Shown: one piece after another, positions 1-8,923 of the stretch
Layout: every line of letters begins with the position of its first letter
How positions within the stretch are numbered: position 1 is the stretch's first letter
Source: Streptomyces sp. 2131.1
Lineage (GTDB): Bacteria > Actinomycetota > Actinomycetes > Streptomycetales > Streptomycetaceae
DNA length: 64,000 bases
Reading direction: 5' to 3'
Assembly: GCF_900105515.1 (NCBI RefSeq)
Contig: NZ_FNSY01000003.1
Span: 62,001 to 126,000 of the forward strand
The notes under the pieces: model-generated
The model's input: only the letters and a program-made list of their open reading frames with translations
Database searches by the model: none
What the model was told of the DNA's origin: nothing
Program-made: the position numbers and the translations under genes

Positions 1-1624
1 TGCCCGCGACCCGCTGCGCGGTCACGGCCCCCTCGAAGGAGGGGTCGGCAATGAGGTTGCCGTCGGTGCCGAGCGACAGCCGGTCCGCGGTCAGGGAGCC
101 CGCCTTGATGTGCGTGGCGTCGATGACCCCGGCCGCGATCTTCGTGGCGGTCACCGAGTTCACGGCCAGCTTGTCCGCGGTCACGGACAGAGCGGCGATC
201 TTGTCCGCGGTGATCGCCAACGCCGCGATCTTTTCGGCGGTCACGCCCAGGGCCATGAGCTTGTCCGTGGTGATCGCCCCGGCGAGAATCTTCGGCGCGG
301 TGACCGAACCGTCGGCGATCTGCACCCCTGCCACCACCGGGCGCACGGCCGCATTGTCGAAGCGGACCGCGCCGAGCGTTGTCCCCGCCGACTCAAGGCG
401 GATCCTCGCGTTCGCGGCCAGCGCGGGCGCCGTCACCGTCGCGGTCATCCGCGTCCACGTCTCCCGCGCCGGCGTACTCGTCAGCGCCTTCCCGAAGGTG
501 AGGCGAGTCCCGGCCGCGTCATCCCACCGCGCCTGCAAGTTGATCTCGGTGCCGTTCCAGTCGCTGGACACCCAGTAGTCGACAGCCAGGTACAGCTGGT
601 CGCCCGGCAGCACGGGCACGTTGGTGACAGGCACCTGGAAGGTGGAGGGGGCGGCGGCAACGCAGTCGATTTTGATGCTGGCCGGCGACCCGTTGCCCAT
701 CGTCTTGTCCTGCGACGCGTAGGCGATCCCGGCGACCTGCGCGGCTGTGTAGGCGCCCTCGAACGACGGGTCGGACAGCAGGTTGGAGCCGCCGATTATC
801 GTCAGCTTCTCTGCCGTCACGGACCCTGCTGCGATCTCGCGGGCCGTGACGGCGTCTGTCGCGATCTTTCCTGCGACGACCGCGTTCGCGGCGATCGCTG
901 GTCCTGTCACCGCGTTCTCGGCGAGCTTCCCGACCTTGACGGCGTTGTCGGCGAGTTTCTCGGTGAGGATTGCGCCATCGGCAAGTGCAGTCGTCCCGAC
1001 CGCGCCGAGTGCGATCTTCGCCTCCGTGACAGCGTTCTCGGCGAGCTTGACCTCGGTGACGATCCCGTCGATGAGGTCCTGCTCCACGGCCTGGCGCGGC
1101 TTGCCCGCCACAGCCACTGAGGGAGCGCCGGTCAGGCCCGCGGTGCTGAGGGCGATCAGGCGCACCCAGCGCTCCTCGTAGCCCTCTACCGCGACGGTGA
1201 CGCTTCCGCCGGTGACGTCGGTGATGGCCGCGGCCAGGGTGACGGGCTCGGGGGTGAAGTCGGCGGCCGGGCCCAGGTGGACCTGCAGCGCGGCGAAGTC
1301 GGTGGGCGGCGCGTTGGAGTCGTCCCACCAGCCGTCCCAGGTGACGACCAGGCCGGCCAGTGCGGGGGCCACAAGGGGGGCGCCGGGCGTGGGCGGCGGG
1401 ACGGCGGCCGCGGGCTCCGGCACCAGCGCGATACCGCCGTCCGGCTGCACGCCCACCGACCCGGCGAGCGTGCCGTCCTCGGTGTAGATGTCGAGGGTGC
1501 CGCCCTCGATGCTGGTGTACGCGGCCTTGGACGTGCGCTCGAGGTCCCGGAGGCGCCGGTCATAGTCCGCCAGGAGCGCGGCGAAGCGCTTGGCGTCTGA
1601 CTGATCGTCCAGGAAGTTGACCAT
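1..1624 (-). CDS. Phage tail fibre/stalk protein with DKL/EKI repeats (C-terminus outside window)
   Basis: The frame is open from an ATG at 1624 to the window edge, giving about 541 residues without a stop. The N-terminus (MVNFLDDQSDAKRF) is followed by a fibronectin-like segment (VTWDGWWDD). Next comes a long run of short repeats of the type A(V/I)T..KIA..A(V/I), as in phage fibre stalks. Two segments starting 'NL(L/I)(S/A)DPSFEGA' look like the start of carbohydrate-binding jelly rolls. It is the last gene of the tail block, where receptor-binding proteins usually lie. Start choice: promoter element P1 places its -10-like hexamer 8 bases before this ATG, so translation may be leaderless. 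Family role is established; receptor specificity cannot be read. Confidence 0.82.
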   Translation of the reverse strand, partial: MVNFLDDQSDAKRFAALLADYDRRLRDLERTSKAAYTSIEGGTLDIYTEDGTLAGSVGVQPDGGIALVPEPAAAVPPPTPGAPLVAPALAGLVVTWDGWWDDSNAPPTDFAALQVHLGPAADFTPEPVTLAAAITDVTGGSVTVAVEGYEERWVRLIALSTAGLTGAPSVAVAGKPRQAVEQDLIDGIVTEVKLAENAVTEAKIALGAVGTTALADGAILTEKLADNAVKVGKLAENAVTGPAIAANAVVAGKIATDAVTAREIAAGSVTAEKLTIIGGSNLLSDPSFEGAYTAAQVAGIAYASQDKTMGNGSPASIKIDCVAAAPSTFQVPVTNVPVLPGDQLYLAVDYWVSSDWNGTEINLQARWDDAAGTRLTFGKALTSTPARETWTRMTATVTAPALAANARIRLESAGTTLGAVRFDNAAVRPVVAGVQIADGSVTAPKILAGAITTDKLMALGVTAEKIAALAITADKIAALSVTADKLAVNSVTATKIAAGVIDATHIKAGSLTADRLSLGTDGNLIADPSFEGAVTAQRVAG

Positions 1625-1632
1625 GGCGCGGG

Positions 1633-1663
1633 ATGGTCAACGGCCCGGGTGGTTAGTGTCGCG
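1633..1663 (-). promoter_or_regulatory. P1: late promoter-like element (tail fibre gene)
   Basis: CGCGACACTAAC, 13 bases, GACCAT. The hexamer ends 8 bases before ATG 1624. Confidence 0.75.
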
Positions 1664-1669
1664 TCCTGG

Positions 1670-2884
1670 TTAGTAGTGGAAGCTGTCGGACCGTTTTAGG
1701 GCCAGGGTGATGAAGCCGTCGGCGCTGATCTCGTCACTGATGATGCGGTGCCACACATCGACGTCGCCGACCCACGGCACGTGCACCTGGACGCGGATGT
1801 CGTCGCCGAGGGCCCAGGAACCGAACTTGGCGTTGGGGTGGTCGACGATCTGTATGGCGGGGATCTGCAGGGCGGCGGTGCGGCCGGCGAGTTCCTGCTG
1901 ACCGCGCTTGCGCAGCGCCGTGGCGGAGGACAGCTTTTTGTCCGTCACCGTTGCCACCCGGCGCATGCGCCGGTTCGCCCAGGTTGCAATGTCGCTGACC
2001 TGGGCGCGCTTCATCTTGTGGCCCTCGCCCTTGCCCAAGACCATGACCTCGTTGGCGTAGTCGCCGCCCATCCCTTCCGGCTTGGCGATGGCGACGATGT
2101 TCTCCCCCTGCGCGAACCGGAGATCGGTGCGCTTCCGGCCGAGACGGGGAGTCCCCAGTCTCAGCCGGTGGGTGATGTTGTTGCTCGTCGAGTTCTCCCA
2201 GGCGTGCGTCTCGATCCAGTCGAACATGTACTGATTGACCAGGGTGTCGAGGGTCTGGCCGCAGTCGGGGTTATCCCACCAGGCGAGTTCCCATGGGTCC
2301 TCACCGTCGGCCGTTCCGAGCAGTTCCCCCTTGTTGTGGGTGTCAATGTCCAGGCCGATGTTCCCGAGGGGCTTGCCCTGGACGTGCGCCCAGATTCTGC
2401 GGAAGGCGTCGTAGACGTCGATCCGTGGGCCGGCGTACGGCTTCGGCGGCGCGGGGACCTTCTTCTTCGGTTTCGATCCGTCGATGTACCCGTCATGATT
2501 CTTGTCTTTTCCGGCATACGGATCTTTCGGGGTGATCTTCATACCGGAGATGATGTAGTTCTCAAACGGGATGCCGTGCGCGTACGTCGAGAACCCCTCG
2601 CAGGACACCGTGGCCTGCGCCCCGTCGTACGCGGTCTTGGTGACGATGCCTCCCCACCGGATCGCTCCGTCGATCTCGAGGTACAACTTCGTTCCCCACT
2701 CCTGCAGGATGGGGTCTCCGTCCGCGCCGATCATCCGGGCGTACTCCGGATCGATGGTCCCGACCATGGCGCCTGGACCCGACAGGTCCCGCTTCGGGTT
2801 CGAGGACAGCGTGAACGGCACCTGCCAGTCCAGAACGGTCTCTGTGAGCGCGCTCTGCGCGATGAATCGCCAACCGACCGGCAC
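1670..2884 (-). CDS. Minor tail protein (Gp37-like, baseplate/hub region)
   Basis: 404 residues, GTG start. It follows the stop of the upstream tail gene by three bases, with its Shine-Dalgarno sequence (GGAGGAGG) inside that gene's last codons, so the two are translationally coupled. The N-terminus (VPFTLSSNPKRDLSGPG) and the later region around NEVMVLGKGEG resemble the Gp37-like minor tail proteins that follow Dit in siphoviruses. The protein is rich in Trp and Tyr and has no signal peptide or membrane segment. It probably forms part of the tail tip between Dit and the fibre. Assignment rests on synteny plus general resemblance. Confidence 0.7.
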   Translation of the reverse strand: MPVGWRFIAQSALTETVLDWQVPFTLSSNPKRDLSGPGAMVGTIDPEYARMIGADGDPILQEWGTKLYLEIDGAIRWGGIVTKTAYDGAQATVSCEGFSTYAHGIPFENYIISGMKITPKDPYAGKDKNHDGYIDGSKPKKKVPAPPKPYAGPRIDVYDAFRRIWAHVQGKPLGNIGLDIDTHNKGELLGTADGEDPWELAWWDNPDCGQTLDTLVNQYMFDWIETHAWENSTSNNITHRLRLGTPRLGRKRTDLRFAQGENIVAIAKPEGMGGDYANEVMVLGKGEGHKMKRAQVSDIATWANRRMRRVATVTDKKLSSATALRKRGQQELAGRTAALQIPAIQIVDHPNAKFGSWALGDDIRVQVHVPWVGDVDVWHRIISDEISADGFITLALKRSDSFHY

Positions 2885-2887
2885 GGC

Positions 2888-3865
2888 TTACACCTCCTCC
2901 TCGTCCGGGCTCTCGACGAACTCGACGTCCGCGACGATGGAGGTGCCGACGTCGACGGAGACGTCGCCGGTCTCGGTCTTGTACATGTACGTCTGCACGG
3001 ACAGGGTCTGCGTCGTTCCGCGCAGCGCGCTGGACATGGCGAAGTTGTCGGCGAGGACGATCGTGGAGCGGCGGGTGTTGTTGCCGGAGTCGTCGTCGAT
3101 GTACGTGTCCTGACCCAGGAGGGTGCTGCCCCACTTAGTTTGCATCCGGGCGTAGACGTCGGACTTCGTCATGCGGAAGCCGGCGAAGGTCACCACGAGC
3201 TTGGCCCGGGTCGCCCAGGACGGCACGTCAATGTCCCAGGACGCGGCCGACGGCCAGTTGTGCCACTTATTGTCGCTGTAGGACAGCGTCGACAAGGCGC
3301 CAGGGAACGCGGTGTAGAGGCGCCGGTCGCGGCGGGGGCTCACCATGTCCCGCAGGTCCTTGATCATGCTCTGGGTGATCGACGAGGTGTTCGCGGGGAT
3401 GTCGATGCGGCCCAGCGTGATCGCCGAGTCGTTCGGGCGGACCTGCCTGACGTCGGTGACCGTCTTCGCGACTCCGGAGATGATCCGCGTAAAGATGTAC
3501 GGCCCGACCACGGGGTCAGACGGGTTCGGCCACGTCTCCCCGTACGAGTACGGGTTCTCGATCCGGGCCACGACCAGGTCGGAGCGCGCGGACGTCCCGG
3601 TCGCAGCGACGTTGACCGTGTCCGTCGCGGGCAGTCGTCCCGCGTACGCCTGGTACGTCGACCCGGTGGCCCGGTTGATGATCGCGCAGGCCCCGGGGCG
3701 TACCTGGATCTTGGCGGCCGGCGACGACAACGCCTTCACCGCCAGGTCCCCGGAGCCGACCACACCCTGCGCGCCGCCGAACGCCGCGTACGCCAGAAGG
3801 CGCGCCACCTCGGAGCTGTGCTCGGCGCTGCCCTCGGTGAACCACGGCACGCTGTCCCACGCCAT
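2888..3865 (-). CDS. Minor tail protein
   Basis: 325 residues, ATG start preceded by GAGGAGATACGAG. The N-terminal half (FGGAQGVVGSGDLAVKAL, VRPGACAIINRATGSTYQAY) is a pattern I know from actinophage minor tail proteins that sit between Dit and the fibre. The C-terminal 130 residues look like a beta-rich, possibly jelly-roll, domain and end in an acidic tail. The gene opens a new transcription unit: promoter element P2 lies just after the stop of the Dit-like gene, with a leader of about 30 bases. Its exact tail-tip role is not known from sequence. Confidence 0.68.
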   Translation of the reverse strand: MAWDSVPWFTEGSAEHSSEVARLLAYAAFGGAQGVVGSGDLAVKALSSPAAKIQVRPGACAIINRATGSTYQAYAGRLPATDTVNVAATGTSARSDLVVARIENPYSYGETWPNPSDPVVGPYIFTRIISGVAKTVTDVRQVRPNDSAITLGRIDIPANTSSITQSMIKDLRDMVSPRRDRRLYTAFPGALSTLSYSDNKWHNWPSAASWDIDVPSWATRAKLVVTFAGFRMTKSDVYARMQTKWGSTLLGQDTYIDDDSGNNTRRSTIVLADNFAMSSALRGTTQTLSVQTYMYKTETGDVSVDVGTSIVADVEFVESPDEEEV

Positions 3866-3900
3866 CTCGTATCTCCTCTGCTGGTCCTGGTGGACAGCGG

Positions 3901-3931
3901 AGGATCACGGGCCCGGAGCGCTAACGTCGCG
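3901..3931 (-). promoter_or_regulatory. P2: late promoter-like element (minor tail gene)
   Basis: CGCGACGTTAGC, 13 bases, GATCCT. It directly follows the stop of the Dit-like gene; a leader of about 30 bases with its own ribosome site precedes ATG 3865. Confidence 0.78.
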
Positions 3932-3939
3932 TCCTGGCC

Positions 3940-4878
3940 TTACAGGTAGGCGTAGGCGTTGCGCCAGGCCACGGTCATGGACGCCGTGGCGGTTGCGTCG
4001 GTACCGCGGAGCACGAAGTCCTGGCGGCCGGGCGGGATGAGGAGGTCCTCGAGCAGCGGCGAGGACCTGGTTATGAGACCGGCCACGCTGCCACTGCCCC
4101 GCAGGACCGTACGGGCCCAGGGCCGCGGGTCGATGGTGACCTTCTCGCCGACGGCAAGCGTCAGGTTCAGGCCGAGTTTCCACTTGCCGACCAGTTCGCA
4201 CACCGGCTGGGAGATCGGGCCCGTGATGGTGATGACCGGCCAGGCCGGGCGGTTGCCGCCCACGGTGATCTCGCCGGGGACGCGGACGGCGCCCTCGCCG
4301 ATCATCGAGATTGGGGCCTTGAGTGGCCCCCTGATGCCGCGGTGCGGGGGTGGGGCCATGTCGACGCGCACGCTCTGTTCGACGTCGTCGAAGCTGCCGG
4401 TGTGCGCTGTGGCGAATGTGGCGACGACGGGCGTGTATCCCAGCCTCGTCAGCTTCGACGCGGCCTTCGCGCACTGCCGGGGCCGCCCGTACCAGCGCCG
4501 CGCCCGTCCGCCCTGTGTCGTCGACAGCACGGCGGGCGTGGCCATGCGGTCGCGGACCGCCCTCGCGTCCCATGCCTGCTTCATGACCGACACCGCGTCC
4601 AGGTTCGCCCCATGCCGCTCGAGCAGTGTGTCGCCGTCATCAACGGTGTCAACTCCAACCTCGAACGTGATGGTGGCGCCCGTGGTGTAGTCCTGGCCGT
4701 GCCGAATGCCGTCCTCCCGCGGGAGCGGGGTGTCGCCGGCCGTGATGTCGGTGTCCTTCACCTCGAAGTCGTCGAGCAGGTAGTAGCCCGTCCGCACGGT
4801 CCCAAAGGTGAAGGCGGCGCCCGGGTGCACCCCGTTTGCGCTGTACGTCAGCTTGAATTCGCCCTCAGCCAGAGGCAT
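3940..4878 (-). CDS. Distal tail protein (Dit-like, siphovirus tail component family)
   Basis: 312 residues. I chose ATG 4878 over the GTG six bases upstream because GGGAGGT stands at good distance from the ATG. The start overlaps the end of the tape measure gene by 14 bases, which implies coupled translation. The protein follows the tape measure, is of Dit size, and has the expected two-part layout: an N-terminal beta domain (YLLDDFEVKDTDITAGDTPLPREDG) and a C-terminal domain with alternating beta strands (WPVITITGPISQPVCEL). Dit forms the ring that joins tail tube to tail tip. The call is based on synteny and family-like pattern. Confidence 0.7.
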   Translation of the reverse strand: MPLAEGEFKLTYSANGVHPGAAFTFGTVRTGYYLLDDFEVKDTDITAGDTPLPREDGIRHGQDYTTGATITFEVGVDTVDDGDTLLERHGANLDAVSVMKQAWDARAVRDRMATPAVLSTTQGGRARRWYGRPRQCAKAASKLTRLGYTPVVATFATAHTGSFDDVEQSVRVDMAPPPHRGIRGPLKAPISMIGEGAVRVPGEITVGGNRPAWPVITITGPISQPVCELVGKWKLGLNLTLAVGEKVTIDPRPWARTVLRGSGSVAGLITRSSPLLEDLLIPPGRQDFVLRGTDATATASMTVAWRNAYAYL

Positions 4879-7800
4879 ACGCACCTCCCAGTTTGATCCG
4901 CCGCAGTTCGAACATTGCGTCGCTCAGGGCCTGGCCCGCGCTGGTGGGAGCGCTGGTCATGTTCAGGTTCAGGTCGCCGCCGACGAGCGGGGTGGACGCC
5001 GGCGCCGTGGTCGCGCGGGGCCTGGTCGTGCTCGCGCTCGAACTGCGCACGCCGCCGGCCGCGTACTGGCGGAGAGCGCCCTGGGCGAAGTACACGACCT
5101 GGCCGCCGAACATCTGCGCCACGCGCTGGAGGATGGCCTCGCTGCGCCTGCGCTTGCCGGGGGCCAGCGGGATATAGGCCTCCCCCTGAGTCTCCGGCTC
5201 ATTCCACACGCGGATCTCGCCCGGCCGCCCAATCTGCGCAATGTGCCGCTCGGCGCCGGCCGCGAACGCCTTGATCCTGTTGGTGGCAGCCCGGATGCCG
5301 CCGTTGGCGTACTGAACGATGCCGCCGTCCGCGTGGGTGCGGACCACGGACGGCTTGCCGGATTCGCTGTACTTGACGGTGACGTGCACGGTCTTACCGG
5401 TGAGCCCGTTGATGGCGCCCTGGATGCGCTTCACGTTGGCCAGCGGCGTCCCCGTGGGAGCCGTGATTCGGACCGTCTTGCCGTTCGAGCCGTCAACGGT
5501 CTTGATCTTGTATCCGAGGTCTTTCAACGCCTGCTGGGCGACCTTCGTCGGCGCCTTGACGTCGATGGACTTGCCCTTGGGCAGGCCCGCCACCTTCTCC
5601 TGGACGTTCTTCAGGTCGCCCGCGGCCTGCTTGATGATGGCCTGGACGGTGACCTTCTTCTTGTCCGGGGCTCTGGCGATGTCCTCGGCCAGAGCGGAGA
5701 TGTTGACGCGTGCGCTGCCGGTCGGAGCGGTGACCGACACCTTCTTGCTGCCGGGAATCCGCCGCACGGTGAAGCCCAGCGCCTCGATTTGCTCGCGCGC
5801 ACCGATGGTGGGGGCGGTGATTTGGATGGACTTCCCCGGCTTGATGCTTTCGAGATCGCCGCGCAGACTGAGGAGCTCTGCCGTCGCCTTCGGGATGCCA
5901 ACGGCGGTGATGAGCGTGGTGACGGTGTCCGGGACGAACCCCATCTGATCGGCGAGCGCCTTGGCCTGCGTCGTCGGGATTCCCATGTCGGTGGCAAGCT
6001 GGATGGCCTTGGCGCGGGCCCGCTCCATTGCCTCCTGGCCCTTGTCCATGGCGTCGGACATGGGCATCAGGCCCTGTTCCCCGGCCTCCCTTGCCCGGGT
6101 GGCGACGGCGAGCATGCCGTCGCGGAGCTGGGTGAGCTGGGTGTTGAGGGACTGGCCGTTCTTCGTCGCGGTGTTGACCAGGTGGTCGCTGCCGACGAGC
6201 GCCTTGCCCCAGCCGTCTGCCTTCGCGATGTTCGACTTCATCGTGTCGTCGATCTGAAGCATCACGGCGTTGAGCTGGGCTTCGGCGTCGTGGAAGGACT
6301 CGGTGTTCCCGTTGAGGGCCTCCAGCGCGCGCTTGAGGGCATTGACCCGCTCGTCTGCGGACTTCGTCTTGTCGCCGAAGGTCTGGACGGCGGCGCCGAG
6401 GCGGTCGTACGCGGTGTTACCCGTGGTGCCGGAGTTGTTGATGGCGTCGGCGAGTGCTTTGTGTTTCTTCGCCGCGTCCTGGAGCTCGCCCTTTACGGCG
6501 CCGAGGGCGTCCTTCGCGCGGATGGCAGCGAGGCCCTCGTCGTCCCATCCTTGTGAGACGCCCGCACTCGTCGTAATCCATTCCTCGTGGCCGTCGGCCG
6601 TCGCCTGGAGCTCTTTCTGCAGCGCCCCGAGGCTTTTCCCTTGACCGAGGTAGGCGTTCGTCAGCTCCCCAAGGCTGACGCCCGCCTCAGACATCACGTC
6701 GACGAGCTTGCCCTTGCCGTCGGCGAGCTCCGTGTCCTGGAGGAGCTGCGCGGCCTGGGCGCGCACGTTCGCGTCGATCGCGCCGCCGGAGGCGACCAGG
6801 GCGTCCGTCAGTGACTTGACGCGCTCCTGGTGGGCCTGGGTGGCGCGGGCCGCGTCTTCCTGCCGGGAGGCGAGGAGACCGAGTCCGATGGTGACGCCGG
6901 CGAGCGCGATACCGAGGGGGCCGCCGAGTGCCGAGGTGATGCCTCCGATGGCTCGTGAAGCGACGCGGTTGGCCGCGCCGATCCCGCGCATAGCGCCGGT
7001 GAACCGGTTCCCGGATGCTGCGGCACCGGAGTAGGCGAGGCTCATCCGCTGCCACATGGTGACCTGCGGGCCGAGGACGCCGGGGCCCAGCGTGCCGCGC
7101 ATCGTGTTTCCGAGGCCGCGTACGGATGTGCCCGCGGCCGTGACGGACGTGCCGAAGGAGCGCAGCATGGTTCCGACGGCCGTAACGACCTTGAGGGCGA
7201 GCATCGTGCCCAAGAAGGTCGCCAGGACGGTGTTCGCCCCCGGGATGATGCCCATCAACGTGTTGAAGACGTTCAGCAGACCGTTGAAGGCCATGAGCAG
7301 GACGCCGAGCCCGGACCCGGCCGACGACAGGTTGCCGATCGCGGTGGCGATGTTCGAGATCACCGAGATGACTGCCGGGCCGACGGTCTGGCCGAGGGCC
7401 TCGAAGAAGGTGCCCAGCGCGGGCATCAGTTCGGTGCGGATCTGCCGTACGAGGTCGGTGATCCCGCCGTCCTTCATGGTCCTGCCGAGACCACGCATCA
7501 TGTCGCCGAACAACATGTTGACTTCGTGGAAGGCGGGAGCAGCGTCGGAGAAGAACTGCTTCATTGACTTCTGGCCGGCGCCGGAGTTCGCCCAGCGCTG
7601 GAATCGGAGCATGCTGCCCTCGAGGCCGTCGAGCAGGGCGTTACCGGTGTCCATCGCGGCCTTGCCGACACCGCCGAGGCCCTTGATCAGGCCGACGCTG
7701 GTCCGGCCGAGCTGCGCGGCCTTGTCCCCTGCGTGGTCGAGGAATTGGGCGAGGCTTCCGGTCTCCCGGCCCGCCTTCACGGAGGCGCGCCACCACTGGG

Positions 7801-8923
7801 TCATCCGCTCGCCGCCCTGGGCGACGCGCTCGGCGAACGGCCCGCTCGCCACCAGGAAGTCCTTCGTGACGGACCCCATGTTCGCCAGGCTGTCCGTCAG
7901 GTGCCCGACGACCCGCGAGTTCGTCGACGCGATGGTCTTGAAGTCCTTGCGGAACGGACCCGTCTGCATGGCCTTGGCGCCACGTTCTGCCAGGGTGCCC
8001 ATCTGCTTGGCGGAGTCGCCGAGGGCGTCCTTGAGGAGCGGGAAAACGGACTTCGCCAGGGGCTTGATGTCGTCGGCGACCTTGGAGAAGAACCGCTCGC
8101 TGACCGACATGCGGACCTTGCTCCAGGCCCCTTGCAGCGACGAGACGGCCTTGACCGCCTTACGGGCCGACGGGGAAAGCTTGTCGAGCGCCTCCTTGAG
8201 CTTTTCCTGCTGCGCCTTGGTGACCTTGCCGTCCGCGGCGAGCATCTGTGCTGCGGCGTTCGTCTGCTTGAGCGCCTCGCCGAATCCGGAGAACGCGATC
8301 TTCGTGCCGATCGCTGCGGTGCCCGCCGCGGCGATCAGGCCGGGTATGGCGCCGAGGACACCGACTGCGGGTGCAGCAGAAGAGACGAGCGCGGTCAGGC
8401 CGGCGCCGTACTGGCCGATGAGTGCGACTGCGGGCTGGAGCAGAGAGACGATGGCGCCGATGCCGAGCATCCGCAGACTGCGGCCGCGGCCGCGGCCGCG
8501 GCCCGGCATCCGCATGTTGACGGGGACGTTGACCGGATTGCGGTCGGCCTCGCCCTGAGCGTTGGTGATGAGTCCGCGGAGGCGGGTGAGGAGGCCTCCG
8601 CCGCCGTTGGCGTCGCTGTCCCCGTCTGGGCGGATGGGGATGTTCAGGTCGGTGTCGTCGATGCGGCGCCGGATGCCGGCGAGGGTGGTGCGGAACCTGT
8701 CCTCGTCGATCTCGACGCGGATTTTCGCGGTGACGCCCTTGGACGCCTCCTTGACCGCTTCCTTGAGCCGTCGTTTCAGGCCCTTGGAGTTGACCTCGAC
8801 CTTGATCTTGGCGGCCAGGCCCTCGGCGGCCGTCTCGACGGCCGTACGCAGCCGTTCAGCGAACCCCGAAAGGTCGGCGACGACCGGCACGTCGAGGCGG
8901 CCGGCCTGCAGGCCCTCAGCCAC
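4865..8923 (-). CDS. Tape measure protein
   Basis: 1352 residues, GTG start overlapping the end of the frameshifted chaperone by 8 bases. Long, Ala/Lys/Gly-rich and helical, with several hydrophobic stretches in the middle (for example residues around LLMAFNGLLNVFNTLMGIIPG), as in tape measures that travel through the tail tube. It sits directly after the frameshifted tail assembly chaperone gene, the standard order. At about 1.5 Å per residue the length would predict a tail of roughly 200 nm; this is inference. A run of GCGGCC codon repeats encodes an Arg-Gly tract near residue 145. The C-terminal third has repeated (V/I)T(A/V)P(T/I)G.(A/P) beta segments. Confidence 0.92.
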   Translation of the reverse strand: MAEGLQAGRLDVPVVADLSGFAERLRTAVETAAEGLAAKIKVEVNSKGLKRRLKEAVKEASKGVTAKIRVEIDEDRFRTTLAGIRRRIDDTDLNIPIRPDGDSDANGGGGLLTRLRGLITNAQGEADRNPVNVPVNMRMPGRGRGRGRSLRMLGIGAIVSLLQPAVALIGQYGAGLTALVSSAAPAVGVLGAIPGLIAAAGTAAIGTKIAFSGFGEALKQTNAAAQMLAADGKVTKAQQEKLKEALDKLSPSARKAVKAVSSLQGAWSKVRMSVSERFFSKVADDIKPLAKSVFPLLKDALGDSAKQMGTLAERGAKAMQTGPFRKDFKTIASTNSRVVGHLTDSLANMGSVTKDFLVASGPFAERVAQGGERMTQWWRASVKAGRETGSLAQFLDHAGDKAAQLGRTSVGLIKGLGGVGKAAMDTGNALLDGLEGSMLRFQRWANSGAGQKSMKQFFSDAAPAFHEVNMLFGDMMRGLGRTMKDGGITDLVRQIRTELMPALGTFFEALGQTVGPAVISVISNIATAIGNLSSAGSGLGVLLMAFNGLLNVFNTLMGIIPGANTVLATFLGTMLALKVVTAVGTMLRSFGTSVTAAGTSVRGLGNTMRGTLGPGVLGPQVTMWQRMSLAYSGAAASGNRFTGAMRGIGAANRVASRAIGGITSALGGPLGIALAGVTIGLGLLASRQEDAARATQAHQERVKSLTDALVASGGAIDANVRAQAAQLLQDTELADGKGKLVDVMSEAGVSLGELTNAYLGQGKSLGALQKELQATADGHEEWITTSAGVSQGWDDEGLAAIRAKDALGAVKGELQDAAKKHKALADAINNSGTTGNTAYDRLGAAVQTFGDKTKSADERVNALKRALEALNGNTESFHDAEAQLNAVMLQIDDTMKSNIAKADGWGKALVGSDHLVNTATKNGQSLNTQLTQLRDGMLAVATRAREAGEQGLMPMSDAMDKGQEAMERARAKAIQLATDMGIPTTQAKALADQMGFVPDTVTTLITAVGIPKATAELLSLRGDLESIKPGKSIQITAPTIGAREQIEALGFTVRRIPGSKKVSVTAPTGSARVNISALAEDIARAPDKKKVTVQAIIKQAAGDLKNVQEKVAGLPKGKSIDVKAPTKVAQQALKDLGYKIKTVDGSNGKTVRITAPTGTPLANVKRIQGAINGLTGKTVHVTVKYSESGKPSVVRTHADGGIVQYANGGIRAATNRIKAFAAGAERHIAQIGRPGEIRVWNEPETQGEAYIPLAPGKRRRSEAILQRVAQMFGGQVVYFAQGALRQYAAGGVRSSSASTTRPRATTAPASTPLVGGDLNLNMTSAPTSAGQALSDAMFELRRIKLGGAYASG

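Noticed and set aside
1748..3949. Long plus-strand open frame antisense to minor tail genes
   Set aside because: Shadow frame with Arg/Val/Asp-rich content and no ribosome site; the minus strand has coherent tail proteins with coupled starts.
8480..8510. GCGGCC tandem repeat
   Set aside because: Explained as codons for an Arg-Gly tract inside the tape measure protein, not a regulatory repeat.
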